A DNA stretch of 27,156 nucleotides from a virus. The stretch's first letter is position 1; each line of letters starts with the position of its first letter. The position numbers and the translations under genes were made by a program. The stretch lies in IMG/VR virus record IMGVR_UViG_3300048042_000018, positions 1-27,156 of that record; one strand, given 5' to 3'. The notes under the pieces are model-generated. The model had not been told where the DNA came from. It searched no databases and saw only the letters and a program-made list of their open reading frames with translations. Shown piece after piece: positions 14,195 through 22,035 of this stretch.

Positions 14195-15025
14195 TCATAC
14201 CGGCCCTTTCTTGAGCATGGCGCGTTTCACCTTACCTTGTTGGCTGAGCTTACTTCGAGTCGGTCTGCCACACTTCAGGCAACGGAAACGCTGGAACTTA
14301 CCGCCAGAGGCACTATGGAAGAATCCTTGCTTCTTGAAGTCGTCGGCTCCGCATTGGATGCAGACGATCTTCTCTACTCCGGTGAAATAATTCGCGTTGA
14401 TGGAGTCATCCCATCCTTGGATCAGCGAGTAGTATTCCTCGGTCGCTAGAACGTCGTGCTTGTTGTAAACTTCCATCTCTCTCCAGGCGGCCTGGTCGCC
14501 GACTTCGATGGCGTTCCAAAGCTCTTGTCCGGGGTACTTACCGTGGTTGAGCTTCTTGTACTTCGTGCAGTACTTCTTCGTGATGAACTCAAGCTTGTTC
14601 GAGGAATGGGAGAAGTGCTTTTTATTCACCAGGTAAACGTCCGTCTTGTTAAAGTCGGACGGCTTAGGCAGGCCCGTGTCAAAGAAGCCGGTATTAATCT
14701 TCTTAATATCGAAGGCGTTCGAGTTCTGTCCGAGGATAATGTCGGCCTCATCGATCATGTCCCAAAGAGGCTTCATCAAGAACCGCTCGTTCTTGATGGG
14801 GATCTTGAGCTTGCGCTGATCCAGGTAGACGAGCTTATTGTGAGGGCCGTAGACACGACCGTACTTATCTTCGTACCACTTCGCCGCCCACGCTACGATA
14901 AAACCATCTCTGAGGACTTGATTCGGAGCGATGTTCTGATCTCGCAGTCCCCAAACTCTTGCTAGAATCGGTAGAGTCTCAATATCAAGAATTAGTACCT
15001 TCGGACCCTTGTGTTGCTTGTTCAT
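14195..15025 (-). CDS. DEDDy 3'-5' exonuclease with C-terminal zinc ribbon
   Basis: The 276-aa protein has an RNase H-like exonuclease domain: LILDIETLP (D14, E16), IILGQNSNAFDIKKI (second motif) and a third motif with YNKHDVLATEEYY, the Y-x3-D pattern of DEDDy nucleases. Its C-terminal part is a four-Cys zinc ribbon (CIQCGADDF...FRCLKCG, about residues 223-255) followed by a basic tail, suitable for DNA binding. This fusion is separate from the exonuclease in the DNA polymerase. The start at 15025 overlaps the upstream gene by 41 bases, and GGAG sits nine bases before it. DNA trimming or recombination is the likely role. Confidence 0.88.
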   Translation of the reverse strand: MNKQHKGPKVLILDIETLPILARVWGLRDQNIAPNQVLRDGFIVAWAAKWYEDKYGRVYGPHNKLVYLDQRKLKIPIKNERFLMKPLWDMIDEADIILGQNSNAFDIKKINTGFFDTGLPKPSDFNKTDVYLVNKKHFSHSSNKLEFITKKYCTKYKKLNHGKYPGQELWNAIEVGDQAAWREMEVYNKHDVLATEEYYSLIQGWDDSINANYFTGVEKIVCIQCGADDFKKQGFFHSASGGKFQRFRCLKCGRPTRSKLSQQGKVKRAMLKKGPV

Positions 15026-15293
15026 TCGTCTTCTCTCCAGTGGTTAGCGTCGTGGCCGGGGTTGAAACAGGAACTAAGGACTGGCGCACGATGTAGCCTT
15101 GAATGTCCTTGGAACGCTGATCAATTTGTTGAAGGGTTTCTTGAATGTTTGCAATGACTACGTTGAGGCGCGTCTGGATGACTTGGGAGAGGTCTTTATG
15201 GAGCGCCTGTCCGAGTTCGGACTTCAGAAGATCGGGGAGTAAATCTTGGCAGACATTGCGCAATTGTTTTCTCAGTTCCTTTGGGTTACTCAT
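14985..15293 (-). CDS. Helical 102-aa protein, function unknown
   Basis: The product is mostly alpha-helical (CQDLLPDLLKSELGQALHKD, VIQTRLNVVIANIQETLQQI) with a Ser/Thr-rich unstructured tail. Its start overlaps the stop of the HNH gene, and its end overlaps the exonuclease start by 41 bases. Nothing identifies a function. Place in the operon between two nucleases suggests an accessory of DNA processing, which is inference. Confidence 0.68.
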   Translation of the reverse strand: MSNPKELRKQLRNVCQDLLPDLLKSELGQALHKDLSQVIQTRLNVVIANIQETLQQIDQRSKDIQGYIVRQSLVPVSTPATTLTTGEKTNEQATQGSEGTNS

Positions 15294-15672
15294 TCGCTAG
15301 TTTATCCTTTATCTTTTTGCGAGCTTTCCGCTCTTCAGCCGTTTTGTCATCATGACAAGTTTCGCATAGAACTTGAAGGTTGTCAAGTAAACACCACAAT
15401 CTATTTACGACTTCATCAATACTCATCTCCTCGAAACTTCTGTCGAGGGGAATCACCGGGGAGATGTGGTCTACCGCAACGTAGCTCTTGGCCTCTGGTA
15501 GCTTGCAGATGGCGCATCTACACCATTTCTTAACTCTTGGACGGCTTGGGTCCGAGTGCTCCACCAAAGCCGCGTCTATTACGGCCCTGCGAAGCTCTGA
15601 GCGACTGAAGACGCGACGCAAGGCTCCCTTGAGTAGTCCCTGTTCTTTCTTGGTGATCCTAGGATTCTTCAT
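15286..15672 (-). CDS. HNH endonuclease
   Basis: The 128-aa product is a compact HNH nuclease with zinc Cys pairs: CAIC (C53, C56) and CETC (C103, C106). The motif residues are VDHISPV (H69), the central N in LLDNLQVLC (N98), and H107 in CHDDKTAEE. A basic N-terminal helix precedes the domain. The gene overlaps SbcC by 14 bases and sits in the recombination operon, so a role in processing DNA during recombination or packaging is as likely as a selfish homing role. Confidence 0.87.
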   Translation of the reverse strand: MKNPRITKKEQGLLKGALRRVFSRSELRRAVIDAALVEHSDPSRPRVKKWCRCAICKLPEAKSYVAVDHISPVIPLDRSFEEMSIDEVVNRLWCLLDNLQVLCETCHDDKTAEERKARKKIKDKLANE

Positions 15673-17395
15673 GAATCTCGCTCAAGTCACTGTCCATGGT
15701 GACGTGGAATTTCTTCGAGAATAGACTCTGGAAGGCTGGAGCATGGTCGATGAGGATGATCGAGCCGTGCTCCTTCTCCAGTTCCGAGAACAGGCCGAAC
15801 GCCTTGACTTTGAGTTTGTCATCAAGCCCATCAAGGGCCTCGTCGAAAAACAAGTTATCAAAGTGAACACCGGCTGTATTCGCCGAGGCCTTCATGATCG
15901 AGACTGAGAAGCAGAGCTTCAGGAGTTGGCGCTGTCCCTTGGAGAGCTGCTTGAACGAGCACTCGAAGCCTGACTTCTGGATCGTAACCTCCAGGTTGTC
16001 CGAATCCTCAAGGCAGAACGTCACGCGGATCTCCGCGTCAAAGTACTTCTCAAGGTAACCGTTCGTTGAAGTCTCGATCTGACTGACGGCTTTCTTCAAG
16101 AGTTCACCGCGCAGATCGAAGGACATATCGTAAAGGCGATTCAGGCGAGCGAGCTTCTGCTGGAGGTTCGATATCCCGTCCTCAGTAAATAAGATGCTGC
16201 AATTTAGTAACTTAATGTCCTGCGCAAGCTTCTGGAGCACCGCCGAGAATGGGTTCTCTTGGTCAAGGCTGTCGAGTTCTCGCTGCGCCTGCGCGAGCTT
16301 ATTCAGCCGGTCTTCTTTGTCTCTTTCGGCCTTGCGGAGGTCTGGAGCGAGGGTGATCTCCTTCTCCATGGCAGCCTGAAAACGCTCAAATTTCAATGCC
16401 GCCGCGCCTGTATCCGAACGGAGACTTTTTAGGTCTTTTTCTATATAGGCTATACGCGCTTCTCTATGTACGTTGTCTTTCTGAGGCGAAAGACAAGTAG
16501 GGCATGTTTCGATCACCGCATAAAGTCTGTCAAGCTCTAATTGTCTGCTTTTGAGATTTATTTTTACTACGTCAAGCTCTTTCTTAGCTGCCACAAGCTC
16601 CGGCTCCAGCGCCTTGATCTCCTTCAGCTCCTCTTGCATGAATTTGATCTTCGCGTCAATGATCGGGACAATAGCGGCTTCTTTCCTAGCGGCGTCACGG
16701 CTCTTGGTGAGATTAGCCTCTATGACTTCCCGCTTCCCCGCCCATTCTGAGTAGCTCGCCGTGGTGCCGTCCTGTGAGGCTTGGGACTGCTCCAGACGGC
16801 CTTTCAACTTGGCAAGGTCAAGCTCCAAGCCTTCGAGTTCTTTCTTGATACCTTTCCGCGCCTCAGAAGCCTTCTCGCCTAATCGGATTGGGAGACTGAG
16901 GGAGGCGATTTTCTCGAAGAGTTCGCGGCGAACCGGCGCTTTAGAAACAAAAAACTGTCCTGAAGGAGAAAAATCACAAAAATAACTGGCGCTAAGATAT
17001 AGTACAGAATCAACACCGAGGCGTATGCAAAGGAGTCTTTGTGTCTCAGATAAATCCTTTCCTCGTTCGAGTTTATCTGGTGCATGGGCCTCTGTCCAGT
17101 AGAGGTCGTTTTGACCACTTTTACCCCGGACTCTTGTAATCGTAATGCTTCCTTGTGCCAATTGTACATCGAGGACTCCTTTTGTGGGTTGATGAGGCGC
17201 GTTCCAAGATCGGACTTCGTCTGCGGCACCGTTCTTGGCGGTGACGCCGAACATGATCCAGCAGGGAAGATCGGCGAGCATGGACTTACCGGCACCGGTG
17301 TCGCCGTACACCAGGCCTAGGCCAATGCTGCCCATATCAAATTTGATATGTGCGTATGAGCCAAAGTTCCATGCTTCGCAAGTGGTGAGTTTCAT
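15659..17395 (-). CDS. SbcC/Rad50-like ATPase (T4 gp46 type)
   Basis: The 578-aa SMC-like protein has Walker A GDTGAGKS (31-38), two coiled-coil arms (about 160-295 and 310-440) separated by a zinc hook CPTC (C298-C301), the ABC signature LSKGQRQ (484-490), Walker B FFDEALDGLD (D518, E519) and the H-loop IDHAP (H551). With the SbcD-like protein at 17634 it should form a nuclease complex that resects DNA ends for recombination-dependent replication. It is much shorter than E. coli SbcC, as is usual in phages. It overlaps the next gene upstream by 4 bases (ATGA). Confidence 0.94.
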   Translation of the reverse strand: MKLTTCEAWNFGSYAHIKFDMGSIGLGLVYGDTGAGKSMLADLPCWIMFGVTAKNGAADEVRSWNAPHQPTKGVLDVQLAQGSITITRVRGKSGQNDLYWTEAHAPDKLERGKDLSETQRLLCIRLGVDSVLYLSASYFCDFSPSGQFFVSKAPVRRELFEKIASLSLPIRLGEKASEARKGIKKELEGLELDLAKLKGRLEQSQASQDGTTASYSEWAGKREVIEANLTKSRDAARKEAAIVPIIDAKIKFMQEELKEIKALEPELVAAKKELDVVKINLKSRQLELDRLYAVIETCPTCLSPQKDNVHREARIAYIEKDLKSLRSDTGAAALKFERFQAAMEKEITLAPDLRKAERDKEDRLNKLAQAQRELDSLDQENPFSAVLQKLAQDIKLLNCSILFTEDGISNLQQKLARLNRLYDMSFDLRGELLKKAVSQIETSTNGYLEKYFDAEIRVTFCLEDSDNLEVTIQKSGFECSFKQLSKGQRQLLKLCFSVSIMKASANTAGVHFDNLFFDEALDGLDDKLKVKAFGLFSELEKEHGSIILIDHAPAFQSLFSKKFHVTMDSDLSEIHEES

Positions 17396-17637
17396 TTGCT
17401 ATCTAAAATCTGCTCGACCGAGCCGGTATACGCAGTGATTTTTTCCTCTGGAGCAGTTAATTTCCTTAGTGTCTCTTGTACTTCTTTTAATTCTCTCCAA
17501 AGAAAACTATACTTTTTTTGGCTCAGGCTTCGCCAGTTAACATCAGGTAAATCTTGCATATCGAGGAGCTTTTTTGAAAACCAGCCTTCCTTCATTATTC
17601 CAAACTTACCTTTATATTTGACTATCGTTAGCTTCAT
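17392..17637 (-). CDS. Small basic protein between the SbcD and SbcC genes
   Basis: The 81-aa product from ATG 17637 has GAGAGG seven bases upstream and overlaps SbcD by ATGA. It starts with a beta stretch (MKLTIVKYKGKFGIMKEGWF), then a helical part (YSFLWRELKEVQETLRKLTA). The frame stays open six codons further, but only to a TTG, so the ATG is preferred. The fixed place between the two subunit genes suggests a factor of the same complex, but this is not established. No domain is recognised. Confidence 0.65.
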   Translation of the reverse strand: MKLTIVKYKGKFGIMKEGWFSKKLLDMQDLPDVNWRSLSQKKYSFLWRELKEVQETLRKLTAPEEKITAYTGSVEQILDSK

Positions 17638-18668
17638 GATAACACCTCTCTCCAAAGGCTCTTCAAAGCCTTCTTTTCAGGAGCCTTTTCGTCTGTTGCG
17701 TCAATCATCTTATCAAGAATTTGTTCCTCTGTCAAGGATTCTGTTTTGACTTCGAGCTTGGCAACGTCGGTGTAGATCTTGTCAAGCTTAAAGTTGGTGT
17801 GGCCGAGGAGATTCATGCCGATCTGCTTCTTATTCAGGCGTTCAAGGTCTGTGTACGGTCCAGAGATTTTGAGCCATACGAGGTCGTCATTCTCGATAGG
17901 CTGTCCCATGTAAGAGCCGTTGTGGAGGGCGTCTACGTCCATATTGAGAACGACATGCTTGCGGAGGTTCGTCGGCACCGGGGTGAGGAGGCCGTCGTCG
18001 TTCAGGATCTGGAAGCCTTTAGGACCGTCCTGAGCCTCGCCGAAGGATAGAGAATATGGATTGCCGATGTAAGAGAAAAGTCCTACAGCGCCTTTGCGTG
18101 GCCGTCCACACTTAATGTCCTGTGCTCGATGATAGTGGCCGCTGATCACGCGGAAGTCGGCAAACGCCTCTTTGGGGAGCGAAGTCTTGTCTTGGACGTA
18201 ATGGCCTAGATACGCGGTCTGAACGCCCTGGTGCATGATGATTCTAGTCCCTGAAGCTTGCCCATCTATAAATTTTTGCAGTTCTTGGGAATCATTCATA
18301 TATGGAACAAGCCAAGTGTTCAGATGATCTATGAATGCGGGCACCTCTATGACCCTCCAGTAAGGTTTTAAGAATCTCAAAGTATGTTCTTTGCCTTTTT
18401 CATTGAGGAGATCGTGGTTTCCGACGAGTATGTAAACTGTAACTTCCCTAAATTGCCTGTTTAATGCTATGTCCAGAAGGGCATTGACACATTTACCGCA
18501 CATGATGGCTTTACTATCGAGTGTATCGCCTGCGATCACTAATGGTATGCACAGTTCAAACGCCTTTTCAAAGGCCGCGCGTAGAGACTTGGAGGCAAGT
18601 TCCAATGTAGGTATGGTAAAATGAATGTCCGAGATTAAGACAGCAATAGGTTTACTCTGCTCCGACAC
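17634..18668 (-). CDS. SbcD/Mre11-like nuclease (T4 gp47 type)
   Basis: The 344-aa calcineurin-like phosphoesterase shows all five metal motifs: D-x-H as SDIHF (D14, H16), IAGDTLD (D48), GNHD (N84, H85), MHQGV (H146) and SGHYH (H178, H180). The order and spacing are those of Mre11/SbcD. The start is GTG 18668 (then S-E-Q-S-K-P), with GGAGG nine bases upstream inside the end of the RecA gene. It should work with the SbcC-like ATPase to open DNA ends for strand exchange by the RecA-like recombinase next door. Confidence 0.94.
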   Translation of the reverse strand: MSEQSKPIAVLISDIHFTIPTLELASKSLRAAFEKAFELCIPLVIAGDTLDSKAIMCGKCVNALLDIALNRQFREVTVYILVGNHDLLNEKGKEHTLRFLKPYWRVIEVPAFIDHLNTWLVPYMNDSQELQKFIDGQASGTRIIMHQGVQTAYLGHYVQDKTSLPKEAFADFRVISGHYHRAQDIKCGRPRKGAVGLFSYIGNPYSLSFGEAQDGPKGFQILNDDGLLTPVPTNLRKHVVLNMDVDALHNGSYMGQPIENDDLVWLKISGPYTDLERLNKKQIGMNLLGHTNFKLDKIYTDVAKLEVKTESLTEEQILDKMIDATDEKAPEKKALKSLWREVLS

Positions 18669-19512
18669 AAGAGATTCCCTCCGAAGTGATTCTGAGCGTG
18701 AACTCTTTCTTGTTCTGCGCTCCTTTGTTCAAGTGGTTCTTGAAGAGCTTCCAGGATACGTCGGCACCGCATCGTACCTTCTCGCCCTTAACGGTCTTCT
18801 CGTACCAGCCTTTGCGCGTCGTCTGGAAGGTGAGGGAGGAGAAGAAGTTGACGGCCTTACCGCCTGCGTTCGTCTTTCCTGGAGATCCCATGTTGTCGTA
18901 GGTGTAGTTGATGATGAGGATGGCGGAGTTGCCTTCACTCATCTTCGAGATCATCTTATTTATGGCGAGTCGATTGATCTTACCTTTTCCACCAGGTGCC
19001 GAGTTCTGTTCAGTGAGATTAATCTCAGAATCTCTCTGTGATACGACGTTCCCAATAGAATCGAACACCACAAGTAGACGCGCTGTAGGGTACTTAGCTC
19101 TAAATGAGTCCCAAGCTGCAAACAGAAGCTCGAACGCTGTCTCAGCGATTGAAGACTGCACCAGAAGTATTCCAGAAGGATCGACACCCCACGCTTGGAG
19201 ATCAGCCTCGGTAGTCTTGCCTTCAGTCTCAACATAGATGATCCCTACTTCCTGCGATTGAGCGGCCTTCATCGCCTCAATCGCCGCTGATGTTTTACCG
19301 GAGTCGGAGTCTCCGGCAATCATGACGAGTTTCCCGAACGGGAGGCCGGGGACGCCCGTACAGTCCTTCCACCATTGGGGGAGGATAATGTAGTCTGCAT
19401 CGGTGAGCTTGGACAAGTTCGAGCCGACGCCGATCTTCTTGGCGAGTTCCGGCGTATCCTTAAAATTCTTACGGATCGAGGTGGCGAGGCCGCTCATGTC
19501 GAATTTACTCAT
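18652..19512 (-). CDS. RecA/UvsX-like recombinase
   Basis: The 286-aa protein has Walker A GDSDSGKT (67-74), a RecA-like catalytic glutamate region VETEGK (E96), Walker B RLLVVFDSIG (D151), and a later segment AILIINYTYDNMGSP typical for loop 2. It lacks the large C-terminal domain of E. coli RecA (about 350 aa), as in several phage recombinases. The gene overlaps SbcD by 17 bases, so strand exchange and end resection are encoded as one unit. The AAGGA SD is about 10 bases from the ATG. Confidence 0.93.
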   Translation of the reverse strand: MSKFDMSGLATSIRKNFKDTPELAKKIGVGSNLSKLTDADYIILPQWWKDCTGVPGLPFGKLVMIAGDSDSGKTSAAIEAMKAAQSQEVGIIYVETEGKTTEADLQAWGVDPSGILLVQSSIAETAFELLFAAWDSFRAKYPTARLLVVFDSIGNVVSQRDSEINLTEQNSAPGGKGKINRLAINKMISKMSEGNSAILIINYTYDNMGSPGKTNAGGKAVNFFSSLTFQTTRKGWYEKTVKGEKVRCGADVSWKLFKNHLNKGAQNKKEFTLRITSEGISCVGAE

Positions 19513-19517
19513 CTTTT

Positions 19518-19805
19518 TTAGTTCCTTGCTTTCTTGGCGCGGATTCTGCCTCTATTAATACCTGATGCTATTTTGCTGTTCACTATGCCTCTTACAGAAA
19601 CAGCCAAAGCATTACCGTCGCCGTAGCTATAGTACGGTTTTCCGTCCTCACCGAGATGAAGAGTCGCATTGTGTAAAATGAGCTTCCGTTTTCCCAGCCC
19701 TCTGAAATTTCCAACACAGGCGTGGACGAGTCTTCCTGAGTTTTTCTTTTCAATAGAAAGATCTGAGTACTTTAGTGGTTTTCTGTCTTTATCCATCTTT
19801 TTCAT
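19518..19805 (-). CDS. Small basic protein upstream of the recombinase
   Basis: The 95-aa product from ATG 19805 has GAAGGAG upstream, spanning the preceding stop. The frame continues to a TTG at 19841, but the SD supports the ATG. It is strongly basic (MKKMDKDRKPLKYSDLSIEK at the start; RGRIRAKKARN at the end) with a possible beta segment (RKLILHNATLHLGEDGKPYY). A nucleic-acid-binding role is plausible. It lies just before the recombinase gene. Confidence 0.65.
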   Translation of the reverse strand: MKKMDKDRKPLKYSDLSIEKKNSGRLVHACVGNFRGLGKRKLILHNATLHLGEDGKPYYSYGDGNALAVSVRGIVNSKIASGINRGRIRAKKARN

Positions 19806-19806
19806 T

Positions 19807-20118
19807 TTACTCCTTCCGACTCTGTTCGGAACCGCTTGCATCTACAGCGTCGAGTGCTTCTTGTGCAATATTCATCACGCAACCAAGCTCGGTATATTTA
19901 TCCGGCTCGGAATGATCGCGCTTTCTTGGATCTGCAATCTTTTCCAGCGCCGCCTTCAGCTTGGTATTTTCATCCTCTGTGTTGCGCTGGTTTTCGTGAA
20001 TTATGACGACCTGTGCGCGAAGCGTGTCGATCTCATCTAGGAGTTCAAGGGGTGTTGAGCCTTTCTCGTTATCCCAAATTTTGTGAAGCTGTTCTAGTCT
20101 ACATTTCGTCAGTCTCAT
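19807..20118 (-). CDS. Coiled-coil protein with Ea22/Ead-like pattern
   Basis: The 103-aa product has an N-terminal helix, a coiled coil (LLDEIDTLRAQVVIIHENQR, then ENTKLKAALEKIADP) and a short tail. The phrase ENTKLKAALEKIADP followed by a small helical domain recalls a module common in phage early proteins of unknown function. GGAGG lies eight bases upstream, overlapping the end of a 33-aa gene. Its function is unknown. Confidence 0.68.
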   Translation of the reverse strand: MRLTKCRLEQLHKIWDNEKGSTPLELLDEIDTLRAQVVIIHENQRNTEDENTKLKAALEKIADPRKRDHSEPDKYTELGCVMNIAQEALDAVDASGSEQSRKE

Positions 20119-20216
20119 GGGTAAAACCTCCGAAGTAAATCCCTACCGAAGTTACTGACTTCTCGGTTCCAATGACTGAGCATTTCAAAACATTCTTCTC
20201 TCGTTGGTATTGTCAT
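20115..20216 (-). CDS. 33-aa micropeptide gene
   Basis: ATG 20216 is preceded by AAGGGAG with a 5-base spacer, one of the best SDs in the window. The frame runs 33 codons and ends in an ATGA overlap with the next gene. The product is amphipathic and basic, starting MTIPTREECFEMLSHW and ending LLRRFYP. It is too short for standard gene calls, but the SD and the coupled stop support real translation, either for the peptide or to deliver ribosomes to the downstream gene. Confidence 0.55.
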   Translation of the reverse strand: MTIPTREECFEMLSHWNREVSNFGRDLLRRFYP

Positions 20217-20249
20217 TCAGACTCCCTTGCTTTCTTGGCGTCAGGTCCA

Positions 20250-20576
20250 TTATTCATCATTGTCTGGTTTTGTGGTCGGTTCTTGGCCTTCAAGGACATG
20301 GAAATACTCAAAGTCTTCCCATGACCATGACGAATAATCACAGCCGCACTCTCTTTGGTTGAATGACATGGATTCCCCGTCGGCTGATACAGTTACGGTT
20401 TCAAAATCCCACTTATAGGGTCCACCTGTTTTGCCGGTTCGCAGAGCGACAAGGAAAACACTGCCATCGTAAAACCACTGGTGTTTCTTGGGATCGTTTT
20501 TGATCCATTTAATCTCCGGTAAGTCGTTTTGCTTCTCGGCATCGTTCGCGGCATCTATAGCGTAATGTGTTACCAT
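20250..20576 (-). CDS. Hypothetical 108-aa protein, beta-rich
   Basis: The product begins MVTHYAIDAANDAEKQNDLP, has a beta-rich, aromatic middle (HQWFYDGSVFLVALRTGKTG, YKWDFETVTVSADG) and an acidic end (TTKPDNDE). It starts at ATG 20576, sharing a base with the stop of the upstream gene (TAATG), so it should be coupled. No domain is recognised. It may be an early protein because it follows the promoter at 20977-21005. Confidence 0.68.
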   Translation of the reverse strand: MVTHYAIDAANDAEKQNDLPEIKWIKNDPKKHQWFYDGSVFLVALRTGKTGGPYKWDFETVTVSADGESMSFNQRECGCDYSSWSWEDFEYFHVLEGQEPTTKPDNDE

Positions 20577-20959
20577 TAGAATTGTTCGCCTTTGCTGAGC
20601 TGCCTGAAGAAGATGTGGGCATTGTTGAAAATGTCGTAGTATGCTCGGAGGTACGAAAGGTCGTTGTCGATCCGCTCCAAGTCTTCCCGCGCAGTCTCAT
20701 ACGCCTTGGAAGCCTCGGCTGTCACTTTGTTCTCGGTCATGGTCTTGGCGGTCCCTTTGGCGAGTTCCTCTGAGTAGACGGCTGTCTGGACGGAGAGGAA
20801 CTTGATCTTCTGTTCTGAAAACTCATGTCGCATAGTCGTAATCTGCGCCATGGCCTCTAAAAACACTCCTGCTCGCTTCTCTGCCTCGAAGGTGCTAATA
20901 GCTTTGGTAATGGGAAGCTGCGCTGCGTAAGGCTCGATGAATTTCTGAAAGTCTTTCAT
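20576..20959 (-). CDS. Conserved-looking helical early protein (127 aa)
   Basis: ATG 20959 is chosen because AGGAG is six bases upstream and because the promoter start near 20970 would lie inside a longer TTG-started reading (20974). The product is nearly all helix, with two heptad-rich parts (SEQKIKFLSVQTAVYSEELA; TAREDLERIDNDLSYLRAYY), and ends FFRQLSKGEQF. I recall similar 120-130-aa phage proteins with TMTENKVTAEAS and YYDIFNNAH phrases, conserved in virulent phages with no known role. It is the first gene behind its own promoter. Confidence 0.78.
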   Translation of the reverse strand: MKDFQKFIEPYAAQLPITKAISTFEAEKRAGVFLEAMAQITTMRHEFSEQKIKFLSVQTAVYSEELAKGTAKTMTENKVTAEASKAYETAREDLERIDNDLSYLRAYYDIFNNAHIFFRQLSKGEQF

Positions 20960-20976
20960 TTGTGTCTCCTGCAAGA

Positions 20977-21005
20977 AGAATACCAGGAGGGCGTTAGAAT
21001 GTCAA
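20977..21005 (-). promoter_or_regulatory. Leftward promoter before the gene at 20959
   Basis: On the minus strand TTGACA (21005-21000), 17 bases, then TATTCT (20982-20977). The same -10 hexamer and spacing occur in the rightward promoter at 24795-24823. The predicted start near 20970 leaves a short leader carrying the AGGAG SD. The -35 box overlaps the last bases of the HNH gene. Confidence 0.72.
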
Positions 21006-21551
21006 GCCAATAGTTGTATCGTTGATAATACGGATCTTTTTTATGAAAGACTCAAAGTCCCGGCTTCCTTTGAGGAAATTACAGTCGCCGCAACAAGAAC
21101 AGCTATTATCAGGCGTATATCCTAAATTATTATCTTTTCGATCCACGCCGTTATAAATGTACGGCTGTCTACCCCCAGTCTTTATTAATTCTTGAGCTGG
21201 CGCTGCCCCGCAATAAAAGCAATTATTTTTTGTGAGTGCCGCAAACATTTCTTTAGGCAAACAAAAACTAAGGTGCCTTTTTTCCGCTCCTTCTCTGTAC
21301 TTCTTGTATAGGCTATTAAAACTACTCTCAGTTGGATCTTCAAACGCAAACTTCGATGGCTTGCCGATCATTCTCTGCCTGGACAGCTCATCTCTAAGAC
21401 ACCCACAGGATCTAATTCTACCGCTATTGACGCACCACGGTCGTTGAAATGTCACTTTACCGCACTGACACTTATATTCGGACAAGAAAATCTTGCCAAT
21501 TTTTTTACGGCTCCGGCCTACTAAGGTAAGTCTTGACTTATTCTCTTCCAT
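20994..21551 (-). CDS. HNH endonuclease of homing type
   Basis: The 185-aa product has two parts. The N-terminal zinc-like domain has C28-x-C30 (KCQCGK) and C49-x-C51 (RSCGCL), a pattern often found at the start of phage homing nucleases. The C-terminal HNH domain has a Cys pair CFYC (C111, C114), the GVDRKDNNLGYTPDN core (D137 in the first position, N149 central) and CCGDCNFLKGS (second Cys pair C154, C157). It sits as a single gene between the membrane block and early genes, and base usage is richer in A/T than its neighbours, consistent with an inserted selfish element. The upstream spacing shows no strong SD. Confidence 0.87.
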   Translation of the reverse strand: MEENKSRLTLVGRSRKKIGKIFLSEYKCQCGKVTFQRPWCVNSGRIRSCGCLRDELSRQRMIGKPSKFAFEDPTESSFNSLYKKYREGAEKRHLSFCLPKEMFAALTKNNCFYCGAAPAQELIKTGGRQPYIYNGVDRKDNNLGYTPDNSCSCCGDCNFLKGSRDFESFIKKIRIINDTTIGLTF

Positions 21552-21552
21552 A

Positions 21553-22035
21553 TCAAAAACTCAATCCTATTGAAAATCCGCCTGTTTTATTAGTGAGGCC
21601 GAATACTCCGACTACGACTGGGCCAAGGATATTACGAGAGACACTGAGGCCATAAATAGGAACACCAGGAGCAGTGATTGCCATTCCCGCGAGGAACTGC
21701 ATGGTGAGCTTGCTGGAGCTTTTATCGACTTCTTTGCTCTTCGTTTGGGTAATGTCGGTGTTATCCGTACTCTTGTCAGTGCTGGTGATTCCTCGGTCAT
21801 CAGTAATTGTGGTAGTCCGTGTTTTCGTACCATCTGGTGATACGACTTCAACCGTCGTATATTTTTTGTGATCTTGTTCCTTTTTCGTTTGGTCATCGGT
21901 CTTCTTTTCTACGGTTACCGTCTGCACTACGGTCTTGATTTTCTCTGGTCCTGTCCACCGTCCAGCAGCAAACGCGAGCAGGAGTCCCAAGCAAACGAAT
22001 AGTACGAGGCGCTTGTCAGTGGTATCTGGTGTCAT
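21553..22035 (-). CDS. Membrane-anchored protein with hydrophilic domain; lysis or envelope candidate
   Basis: From ATG 22035 (AGAAGG four bases before) the product is 160 aa. A single N-terminal membrane helix (RLVLFVCLGLLLAFAAGRW, about 9-27) is followed by a long K/T/D-rich hydrophilic region (DQTKKEQDHKKYTTVEVVSP) and a C-terminal hydrophobic glycine-rich part (LSVSRNILGPVVVGVFGLTN). Anchor plus charged stalk suggests exposure on the periplasmic side; i-spanin-like roles are possible, but there is no proof. It overlaps the next gene's stop region by 4 bases. Confidence 0.6.
   Translation of the reverse strand: MTPDTTDKRLVLFVCLGLLLAFAAGRWTGPEKIKTVVQTVTVEKKTDDQTKKEQDHKKYTTVEVVSPDGTKTRTTTITDDRGITSTDKSTDNTDITQTKSKEVDKSSSKLTMQFLAGMAITAPGVPIYGLSVSRNILGPVVVGVFGLTNKTGGFSIGLSF

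Noticed and set aside
17707-17735. TTGACA-N17-TAAGAT inside the SbcD-like gene, leftward
   Set aside because: The match is good but lies fully within coding sequence that explains it (residues LTEEQILDK); kept only as a weak possibility.
20213-20260. 15-codon frame MMNNGPDAKKARESE before the 33-aa gene
   Set aside because: No SD and no support beyond a chance ATGA junction.
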